The position numbers and the translations under genes were made by a program. A DNA stretch of 7,030 nucleotides. Origin: a bacterium. GTDB taxonomy: Bacteria; Pseudomonadota; Alphaproteobacteria; Caulobacterales; Hyphomonadaceae. This document shows, piece after piece, positions 1-5,656 of the stretch; within the stretch, counting starts at the first letter, position 1; each line of letters opens with the position of its first letter. The stretch covers positions 1 through 7,030 of the forward strand of contig JAVBYB010000414.1 in NCBI GenBank assembly GCA_030824255.1, in the 5' to 3' direction. The notes beneath the pieces are model-generated. The model saw only the letters and a list, made by a program, of their open reading frames with translations. It was not told the origin of the DNA and searched no databases.

Positions 1-27
1 CGGGCGCTGGGCCGTATAGGAGCCGGT

Positions 28-414
28 CTAGTGCTGGTGCGTGCCGCGGCCGCACATCAGGTGAGTTTCGCTGTTCATCCACATCAGCTGGACGCCGGGG
101 CTCCAGGTGAGCGAGTTCTTGCCGTCGCTCCACGAGACCTGAGCAAGGCCGGTGATGGGCGGAAGCAGCGGCAACTGGTAGCTGGCGCCGCGCAACCAGA
201 CATTTGCGGCAACGCCTCTGCCGGTATCTTTCAGAGCGAGGACCATCTTGCCGCCGTCCTGGCAGAGGAAGGTCGCGCCTGCCTCCGGGCCGGTGGGCGT
301 TTCCACCGTCGGCGCGCTGTCGGCGACCTGTGCGTGGGCGGGGGCGAGTACGGAAAAGCACAGGGCGAGGATCGTCGCTACGGTGATGCTGCGGCCGACG
401 CGGGAGAGGGTCAT
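28..414 (-). CDS. Exported MliC/PliC-like (C-type lysozyme inhibitor fold) protein
   Basis: A 128-residue secreted protein. Residues 1-29 form a Sec signal peptide: basic start (SRVGRS), hydrophobic core (ITVATILALCFSVL) and an AHA|Q cleavage site. Cys19 does not sit in a proper lipobox, so I predict a soluble periplasmic protein rather than a lipoprotein. The mature part has the MliC-family pattern: an early FLC (Cys51), beta-strand-like segments, a SWSDGKNSLTW block at about 94-104 and a late Cys121 that could pair with Cys51. Family members bind and block C-type lysozymes or act in envelope physiology. Here the usual SGA-type loop reads LAQVSW and the expected Lys region reads SPG, so inhibitor activity is uncertain. 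The reading frame stays open far upstream into the neighbouring gene. I chose the ATG at 414 because it places the signal peptide at the N-terminus. The Shine-Dalgarno is weak (AGG about 10 nt upstream). It lies 68 bp downstream of the SLOG-membrane gene on the same strand. An unrelated small beta-barrel protein is the main alternative. Confidence 0.72.
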   Translation of the reverse strand: MTLSRVGRSITVATILALCFSVLAPAHAQVADSAPTVETPTGPEAGATFLCQDGGKMVLALKDTGRGVAANVWLRGASYQLPLLPPITGLAQVSWSDGKNSLTWSPGVQLMWMNSETHLMCGRGTHQH

Positions 415-482
415 ATGGTGGCTGCCTGATGTTGCGCAGGGATGAGATTGCGCGAACGGCGGCGGGGCCGCAAGCGGGATGA

Positions 483-2495
483 TTACACCGGTACTGCGAC
501 GTGCTTGCCGGCAAAGACGGCCTGCCAGCTCTCGATCTCGCCGATGACGGCATCGTCCACCGCATGGACCAGATCGGCAACCTGGCCATAGTCGAGCGCC
601 GACTCCGGGCCATCGAGCAGCTGGGTGATGCGGGTGTGGATGACGGAGAGCTTTCCGGCTGCGACTTCCGAGATTGCCGAGAAGCGTTCGAAGTCTCCGA
701 AATAGCGGATGCCGGCGATGGCGCCGCCGAATGTGGGCAGGGCGACGCCGAGGACGGTGAAGAGATAGGACAGCTTGTCGGCCACGCTCTTGGGCCACCA
801 GTGCATCACGCCGCCAAACTTGAGGATCAGATAGGCGGAGACCGAGACGACAGCGAGCAGGAAGAGAAACTCCGACAGCTTGTCGAGGTTGTGGTGGACG
901 GCGGCGAGTCGTTTCGTCTTGTAGATATGGTAGTCGCGTTGTTCGACCACATGCCTGTCGAGCAGGTCGCGCAGCGCCCTGCGCAGGTAGGGCTGCGTGA
1001 TCCTTACGCGCGGCAGGCCGACTTCGCGCAATCCGCGACGGGCATACCATTCAGGCCATGAGACGCCCGACCCCTTGGGCCACCGGCTCGGCGCACGTGT
1101 GACGCCTAGCAGCAGCATGATGGGAGCATGGCGGAAGTATTCGGCGACGCGGCGTGTCTCGAACCAGCGGCCATGCCAGCGGCGGCGCTGGCCCGTCAGC
1201 GTCACGAACAGAATGCCGATCAGGAATGCCAGCTCGAGCGTGGCGAAGATCCATTTCTCGGTCGAGGAGGCAACGGCCAGATAGGCAATGCCGGCAACCA
1301 CGGCGAGCGGCGCCAGAAGGAAGTTGAGCGCCATCCCGCCGCGATACGCGTCCGACAGGTAGGCCGCCATGCCGTCGGCCCAGGCAAAGCGCTGGAGGAC
1401 GTGCTTGTCGATCTCATCGACAAATTCAGGTTCTTGACCTGGAAGCGCCCGGGCGCTGGCGAGCAATGTAGTGGCGCTGCCGGTGGCGACCTGCGCGGGT
1501 GTTTCGTAGGTCTGGCTGAGGTTCTTGAAGCGCCCTTTCCAAGTATCTGCGCCAAACAAAGCTTCGATGCGGCGATGGCCGTGCCAGAAGGTGTTGCTGC
1601 GGCTGTGCCAGAGTTCACGGTCGAGCGCGGCGGGGCCCGGCTCATGCGCTTTGCCGTGGCCATGCGCTCCGGTGGTTTCGGCGGGGCGCAGGCAGGCGCG
1701 CACCAGCGCGCGCAATTCTGTGCCACGCGCGGGATCAGGCTGCAGAAGCGTATGAATTCCGGCGAGAGCTTCCGGTCCGTACAAAATCCGCCAGCGATCC
1801 GGCGCATTGGCGTCGATCCACACGACAGGCGCGCCAATCTCCAGCGCCAGCTGCACGGTGTGGCCTGTGCCTCCGACAAAGGCGCGCGTTGCACCATCCC
1901 AGACTGCAAGCATGATGTCCGAATGTTCGATCATCACACTGCCGGCATACTGGGCGCGCAGGGAGGATTCGGCGTCGAAGGTCGCGGCTTTGCGCCTGTC
2001 GTCCGGGTATTGCAGGCCGGCGACGAGCAGGCCTGCGATTGCCTTGTCGCGGTCAGCCAGTTCGAACAGGTGTGCCTGTTTGGCAAAATGGCGGATGGTG
2101 TCGGCGCGGGCCTTCACATTGACGCTGGGCGGATCATTTCCGGCGATGAGGGCGCGTGCATCGTCCGCCGTCGCAGGCAGGGCGTTGATTGCGATGTTGA
2201 GGTCCAGGCCGAAGGGCAGCGGGGCGACGAGTTCCCAGCCGCGACTGAGCGCTTGCTCGGCAGCCATGAGATCTGCGCCGATCGAAAGCAGGCTGTGCAA
2301 ACGGACTGGCGCCACGTCGGTTTGGCTGGCTTCGGCCTTCACCACATCGGCGATGATATCGAGAATTTCGGACAGCACGATTTCGATGCGCCCGCGATTG
2401 GCGTCGAACGCGCTGTTGCCGTCGCGATGGCCGGTGACGCCGAGCGATAGCCGAGCCAGAGGCGGGGGCGGAGCGGGAACGGCAGGTGTCGACAT
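483..2495 (-). CDS. SLOG-domain protein fused to four-helix SLATT/DUF4231-like membrane module
   Basis: A 670-residue two-part protein. After a Pro-rich start (PAVPAPPPP), residues about 14-230 form a Rossmann-like SLOG (LOG/TIR-related) domain. Its marks are GVTGHRD at 19-25, LLSIGADLMAAEQAL at 69-83, LPF at 93-95, HSDIMLAVWDG at 191-201 and GGTGHTVQLALEIGAPVVWID at 208-228. These are the ligand-pocket loops of GHR-type SLOG proteins. Residues 231-360 are a linker with a His-rich patch (275-287) and an aromatic/basic patch (296-325). Membrane helices are predicted near 388-409, 415-434, 542-561 and 574-597. Each pair is followed by a polar helix (WFETRRVAEYFRH at 444-456; FERFSAISEVAAGKL at 602-615), the pattern of SLATT/DUF4231 2TM domains. 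In those families SLOG is a predicted sensor of nucleotide-derived signals and SLATT a predicted pore-forming or membrane-perturbing effector. The same role is inferred here, not shown. No strong Shine-Dalgarno precedes the ATG at 2495. The gene is co-oriented with cydABX, 123 bp downstream of cydX. No synthetase, protease or nuclease partner is adjacent. Confidence 0.87.
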   Translation of the reverse strand: MSTPAVPAPPPPLARLSLGVTGHRDGNSAFDANRGRIEIVLSEILDIIADVVKAEASQTDVAPVRLHSLLSIGADLMAAEQALSRGWELVAPLPFGLDLNIAINALPATADDARALIAGNDPPSVNVKARADTIRHFAKQAHLFELADRDKAIAGLLVAGLQYPDDRRKAATFDAESSLRAQYAGSVMIEHSDIMLAVWDGATRAFVGGTGHTVQLALEIGAPVVWIDANAPDRWRILYGPEALAGIHTLLQPDPARGTELRALVRACLRPAETTGAHGHGKAHEPGPAALDRELWHSRSNTFWHGHRRIEALFGADTWKGRFKNLSQTYETPAQVATGSATTLLASARALPGQEPEFVDEIDKHVLQRFAWADGMAAYLSDAYRGGMALNFLLAPLAVVAGIAYLAVASSTEKWIFATLELAFLIGILFVTLTGQRRRWHGRWFETRRVAEYFRHAPIMLLLGVTRAPSRWPKGSGVSWPEWYARRGLREVGLPRVRITQPYLRRALRDLLDRHVVEQRDYHIYKTKRLAAVHHNLDKLSEFLFLLAVVSVSAYLILKFGGVMHWWPKSVADKLSYLFTVLGVALPTFGGAIAGIRYFGDFERFSAISEVAAGKLSVIHTRITQLLDGPESALDYGQVADLVHAVDDAVIGEIESWQAVFAGKHVAVPV

Positions 2496-2571
2496 CAGGC
2501 GCGCGCGCCGCGACGATCCGAGTGAAATACGCCAGACATTTCATTCGCCCCTGGAAGCAGCACGTCGAGGG

Positions 2572-2613
2572 CGCTTCGAAAGCGAGTAGTGCCCGGAATC
2601 CGGCGGCCGGGCA
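2572..2613 (-). terminator. Two adjacent stem-loops downstream of cydX (weak terminator or mRNA 3' stabiliser)
   Basis: Six nt past the cydX stop there is a 7-bp perfect stem, TGCCCGG (2590-2596) with CCGGGCA (2607-2613), around a 10-nt loop. It can alternatively fold as CCGG-AAT-CCGG. Immediately beyond it lies a second hairpin, CGCTT (2572-2576) with AAGCG (2580-2584), with a 3-nt loop. Neither is followed by a T-run on the minus strand, so a canonical intrinsic terminator is not supported. The elements could slow or partly end cydABX transcription, or protect its 3' end. The remaining stretch up to the SLOG gene start (2496-2571) shows no promoter I can call confidently. Confidence 0.3.
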
Positions 2614-2618
2614 ACAGA

Positions 2619-2744
2619 TCAGGGTTCGTCGATTTCGAGGTCGTTCTGGTTGGCTTCGCCCATGTCGACCTCGTTCCACATTGCATTGAGGATGCCGAAA
2701 GTCAGGGCGAGGCCGAGGCCAAGGATCCAGCTGAAATACCACAT
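2619..2744 (-). CDS. cydX: Cytochrome bd oxidase small subunit CydX
   Basis: A 41-residue single-pass membrane protein that starts MWYFSWILGLGLA, the hallmark N-terminus of CydX (YbgT). One hydrophobic helix spans about residues 3-22, with Trp23-Asn24-Glu25 at its end and an acidic tail rich in Asp/Glu/Asn that ends DEP. CydX binds CydA near the b595/d hemes and stabilises the oxidase. In E. coli (37 residues) its loss lowers bd activity. The gene follows cydB by 16 nt on the same strand. A GAGGAA Shine-Dalgarno, placed 10 nt before the ATG and abutting the cydB stop, fixes the start. The gene is short enough to be missed by length-filtered gene callers. The family assignment is secure from the N-terminal motif plus the operon position. 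Confidence 0.96.
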   Translation of the reverse strand: MWYFSWILGLGLALTFGILNAMWNEVDMGEANQNDLEIDEP

Positions 2745-2754
2745 GGCGTCTTGG

Positions 2755-2760
2755 TTCCTC
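2755..2760 (-). promoter_or_regulatory. Shine-Dalgarno of cydX (GAGGAA)
   Basis: Read on the minus strand, the cydB stop TGA is followed directly by GAGGAA, then 10 nt and the cydX ATG. It supports independent but probably coupled translation of the small subunit and decides the start of this very short gene. Confidence 0.8.
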
Positions 2761-3903
2761 TCAGTAATGGCCGGGGGTGTTGACGTCGTCCGTAGTGACG
2801 CGGCCCCACAGCACCTTGATGACCCATGAGGTGTAGAAAAGGATCAGCGGCAGGAAAATCGCGGTGGCGATCAGCATGATGAACAGGGTCAGGTGGCTCG
2901 AGGAGGAGTCCCACACCGTGAGGCTGACCGAAGGGTTCTTCGAACTCGGCAGCAGGAAAGGGAACATCGACGCGCCGACCGAGGCGATGATGCCCGTGAT
3001 CGACAGACCGGAGCCAAGCATGGCAAGGCCCGGCTTTTCGCCGAGCCGCGCCCACGCAAGGCTCGCGCCAGCGAAGCCGAGCAGAGGGGCAAGGGTCATC
3101 CATGGATGACGGCCGTAGTTGTCGAGCCATGCGCCTGGCGCCATGACGACTGCCTTGCGGAGCGGGTTCGCTGGCCCGGCGGGGTCCATCGCACTTTCGA
3201 GCCGGAAGCCGGCGATGCCTGCCGCCAGCCAGATGCCGGCGATGCCGTAGAACACGATCACCGCGAGCGCGGCCCAGCGGCCGATGATGGTGGCGCGGTC
3301 AAGCACGGCGCCGTGTTCGATCTTCGTGCCGAGATAGGTTGCGCCGTGCATGACCAGCATGGCGACCGATAGGAGGCCTGCCAGAAGCCCAAACGGATTG
3401 AGCAGGCCGACAAGGCCGCCGTCATAGGTCGCGCGCAGCGTACCATCGATAGTGAACGGAACGCCCTGCAGCACATTGCCCAGCGCCACGCCGAAGATCA
3501 GCGCTGGAACTACGCCGCCGACGAACAGCGCCCAGTCCCAACTGTTGCGCCAGCGCGGATCCTCGACCTTCGAGCGATACTTAAACCCGACCGGCCGCAG
3601 GATGAGCGCCGCCAGCACCACGAACATGGCGAGATAGAAGCCCGAGAAACTGATCGCATACGCAAACGGCCATGCAGCAAACAGCGCGCCGCCGCCCGTG
3701 ATGAACCAGACCTGATGCCCCTCCCACGTCGCGCCGATGGAGTTGATGACAAGACGCCGTTCGCGATCCGTCTTCGCGATGAAAGGCAGCAGCGTCGCAG
3801 TTCCAAGGTCATACCCATCACTCACGGCGAAGCCTATCAGCAGCACGCCGACCAGCGCCCACCAGATGACTTTCAGCGTTTCATAGTCGAGCGGGAGTTC
3901 CAT
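2761..3903 (-). CDS. cydB: Cytochrome bd quinol oxidase subunit II CydB
   Basis: A 380-residue integral membrane protein, essentially the length of E. coli CydB (379, recalled). It pairs with CydA in the quinol:O2 oxidoreductase of the inner membrane and helps shape the proton path to the heme d site. Recognisable blocks are IWWALVGVLLIGFAVSDGYDLG (13-34), RRLVINSIGATWEGHQVW (49-66), GGGALFAAWPFAYA (70-83), LRPVGFKYRSKVEDPRWRNSWDW (101-123), GNVLQGVPF (about 141-149), LLNPFGLLAGLLSV and the late MFPFLLPSS plus LTVWDSSSSHLTL. About eight hydrophobic helices are visible. The Trp-Asp pair of the E. coli enzyme (Asp58) is Trp60-Glu61 here, which keeps the carboxylate. The start is set by a strong AGGAGG 5 nt upstream that overlaps the cydA stop codon. 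The gene lies between cydA (9-nt gap) and cydX (16-nt gap) and is clearly co-transcribed. Confidence 0.98.
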   Translation of the reverse strand: MELPLDYETLKVIWWALVGVLLIGFAVSDGYDLGTATLLPFIAKTDRERRLVINSIGATWEGHQVWFITGGGALFAAWPFAYAISFSGFYLAMFVVLAALILRPVGFKYRSKVEDPRWRNSWDWALFVGGVVPALIFGVALGNVLQGVPFTIDGTLRATYDGGLVGLLNPFGLLAGLLSVAMLVMHGATYLGTKIEHGAVLDRATIIGRWAALAVIVFYGIAGIWLAAGIAGFRLESAMDPAGPANPLRKAVVMAPGAWLDNYGRHPWMTLAPLLGFAGASLAWARLGEKPGLAMLGSGLSITGIIASVGASMFPFLLPSSKNPSVSLTVWDSSSSHLTLFIMLIATAIFLPLILFYTSWVIKVLWGRVTTDDVNTPGHY

Positions 3904-3908
3904 GGGAT

Positions 3909-3914
3909 CCTCCT
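3909..3914 (-). promoter_or_regulatory. Shine-Dalgarno of cydB (AGGAGG) overlapping the cydA stop
   Basis: The minus-strand sequence TAGGAGGATCCCATG contains the cydA stop (TAG, 3915-3913), a perfect AGGAGG and the cydB ATG 5 nt later. The overlap of stop and ribosome site points to translational coupling, which would favour equal synthesis of the two large subunits. Confidence 0.85.
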
Positions 3915-5493
3915 AGGCGTCCAGCGCGGGTGCGACAGGCGCAGCAGGCAGTCGTTCATCCGGGTCCGCAAAGATTCGCGTACCCGGCCCCGCCTTGATT
4001 GCCTTCAGCATCAGCTTCACCTCAATTACCGCCAGCGCACCATAGAGCAGCGTGAAGCCCACCATGGTGATGATGATCTGGCTCGCCGTCAGGCTCGATA
4101 CGCCCATGAAGGTCGGCAGCACGCTGTCGATGATCCACGGCTGCCGCCCCGTTTCGGCCAGCACCCAGCCGCACTGGATCGCGATCCATGGCAGCGGCAT
4201 GGCGAACAACGCCACGCGCAGGAACCAGTCCGGCGGCTTGCGCTTCAGGTTGATGAAATAGAACCCCAGCGCGAACAGCAGTATCATCGCGAAGCCCAGC
4301 CCCGCCATCACGCGGAAGGTGAAGAACGCCATTGGCACGCTGGGCACGGTGTCCCACGCCGCCTTCCGGATGAGATCATCATCCGCCGTCGCCGGGTTCT
4401 CGACATACCGCTTCAGCAGCAGCGCAAACCCGAGATGCCCCTTGTGCTGGTCGAACTCCGCACGCGCCGTGGCGTCCACCGGATTGGCCTGTATCCGCTG
4501 CAGCGCGCCATAGGCGAGAATGCCCAGCCGTATACGTTCCTCGGCTTTCTCCACCAGCGGGATAATCCCCGCCACCTCGCGATCCAGCGACCGCGTGGCG
4601 ATCAGGCCGAGGAGCGCCGGCGCCTGAATCTCGAAATGCGTTTCGCGCGCGCCCTGGTCCGGAATGCCGATCAGCGTGAGCGGCGCGGGCGCGGGCTCCG
4701 TCTCCCACATCGCCTCCAGCGCCGCGAGTTTCATCTTCTGGTTGTCGGTCAGCGTATATCCGCTCTCATCGCCCAGCACGACCACCGAGAAAGCCGACAG
4801 CAGGCCGAAAGACGACGCCACCACCATCGAGCGCCGCGCCAGCCCCAGATGCCGCCGCTTCAGCATGTACCATGACGAAATTCCCAGCACGAACACCGCC
4901 GCCGTGACATATCCCGCGCTGACCGTGTGAACGAACTTGGCCTGCGCCACGGGATTGAACATCACGTCCATGAAGTTGGTGAGTTCCATCCGCATCGTGT
5001 CGGGATTGAACTCTGAACCAACCGGAAACTGCATCCAGCCATTGGCAATCAGGATCCACAGCGCGGAGAAATTCGTCCCAATGGCGACGAGACAGGTGAC
5101 CATCCAGTGGGCGGGCCTCGACAGCTTGTCCCAGCCGAAGAACATCAAGCCAACGAATGTCGCCTCGAGAAAGAAGGCCATCAGGCCTTCGATGGCGAGC
5201 GGCGCGCCGAACACGTCACCGACATATTGCGAGTAATACGACCAGTTCATGCCGAACTGGAATTCCATGGTGATGCCGGTCGCAACGCCGAGCGCGAAAT
5301 TGATGCCGAACAGCGTTCCCCAGAACTTGGTGATCCGTTTCCAGACCTCCTTCCGCGTCATCACATAGGCGCCTTCCGTGATCACGAGGATCATCGACAG
5401 GCCCAGCGTGAGCGGCACGAACAGAAAGTGGTACATGGCCGTGAGCGCGAACTGCCAGCGCGATAGGTCGGCCACCTGGAGATCGGGCAACAT
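3913..5493 (-). CDS. cydA: Cytochrome bd quinol oxidase subunit I CydA (long Q-loop type)
   Basis: A 526-residue polytopic membrane protein that carries the three hemes and the quinol site of cytochrome bd, which reduces O2 to water without pumping protons. Key residues match E. coli CydA (522 residues): His22 (His19, heme b595 ligand), Glu102 and Glu110 (Glu99/Glu107), His189 and Met396 (His186/Met393, heme b558 ligands), Glu447 (Glu445) and the GRQPW motif at 449-453. The Q-loop, about 242-380, is the long form. It begins GDESGYTL and includes KLAALEAMWE, with Lys255 and Glu260 equivalent to the quinol-linked Lys252/Glu257. The segment WIAIQCGW has Gln440 where I recall Glu in E. coli. The C-terminus is a short Ala/Pro-rich tail. 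The ATG at 5493 is supported by GAGG 6 nt upstream and by the family-like N-terminus LSRWQFALTAMYHFLFVPLT. It is the first gene of cydABX and diverges from cydD. bd oxidases are usually favoured at low O2 or under stress, but I saw no clear FNR box here. Confidence 0.98.
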   Translation of the reverse strand: MLPDLQVADLSRWQFALTAMYHFLFVPLTLGLSMILVITEGAYVMTRKEVWKRITKFWGTLFGINFALGVATGITMEFQFGMNWSYYSQYVGDVFGAPLAIEGLMAFFLEATFVGLMFFGWDKLSRPAHWMVTCLVAIGTNFSALWILIANGWMQFPVGSEFNPDTMRMELTNFMDVMFNPVAQAKFVHTVSAGYVTAAVFVLGISSWYMLKRRHLGLARRSMVVASSFGLLSAFSVVVLGDESGYTLTDNQKMKLAALEAMWETEPAPAPLTLIGIPDQGARETHFEIQAPALLGLIATRSLDREVAGIIPLVEKAEERIRLGILAYGALQRIQANPVDATARAEFDQHKGHLGFALLLKRYVENPATADDDLIRKAAWDTVPSVPMAFFTFRVMAGLGFAMILLFALGFYFINLKRKPPDWFLRVALFAMPLPWIAIQCGWVLAETGRQPWIIDSVLPTFMGVSSLTASQIIITMVGFTLLYGALAVIEVKLMLKAIKAGPGTRIFADPDERLPAAPVAPALDA

Positions 5494-5656
5494 GAGTAAC
5501 CTCGTTCGCCGATTCAGTTCTGTGTCGTCTTACCAGACAAATATGGTGTAGGCATCTGCTCGTCCTTATGCGGCGCAAGAACGCTCCACCGGTTTTCGAC
5601 GATTTGCCGCACCTGCAATCTGGCCATTTGCGATCGCGCCGGGGCAGGATCCCACG
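5494..5656. promoter_or_regulatory. Divergent promoter region between cydA and cydD
   Basis: This 163-bp gap separates the 5' ends of cydABX (leftward) and cydD (rightward), so it must hold promoter and control sites for at least one of them and probably both. A short palindrome, GTCT-N4-AGAC, lies at 5527-5538 near the cydA start. TTGC/GCAA half-sites occur at 5575-5578, 5604-5607, 5615-5618 and 5628-5631, and the middle two form an inverted pair with a 7-nt spacer. No TTGAT-N4-ATCAA (FNR/ANR-type) site and no convincing -35/-10 pair could be seen by eye. An AGGA at 5646-5649, 7 nt from the cydD ATG, is its ribosome site. GAGG (5500-5503) serves cydA. Confidence 0.6.

Noticed and set aside
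1..27. Possible further gene at the left edge
   Set aside because: Only 27 nt beyond the MliC-like stop; no start, motif or hairpin can be judged.
459..471. GCGGC-GGG-GCCGC hairpin between the SLOG and MliC-like genes
   Set aside because: Only 5 bp in a very GC-rich stretch and no T-run; too weak to call a terminator.
415..1050. N-terminal extension of the MliC-like frame into the SLOG gene
   Set aside because: The upstream part is Arg/Pro-rich shadow sequence overlapping the SLOG gene in another frame. The real start at 414 begins a proper signal peptide.
1128..2450. 440-codon open frame on the plus strand opposite the SLOG-membrane gene
   Set aside because: Antisense shadow of a GC-rich gene: no recognisable motifs, odd composition, and the opposite strand encodes clear SLOG motifs and membrane helices.
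3715..4875. 386-codon plus-strand frame opposite cydA/cydB
   Set aside because: Arg/Gln/His-rich translation with no domain pattern, lying entirely antisense to securely identified cydA and cydB.
5630..5637. GCGATCGC palindrome upstream of cydD
   Set aside because: Common 8-mer in GC-rich DNA and single copy here; no reason to treat it as an operator.
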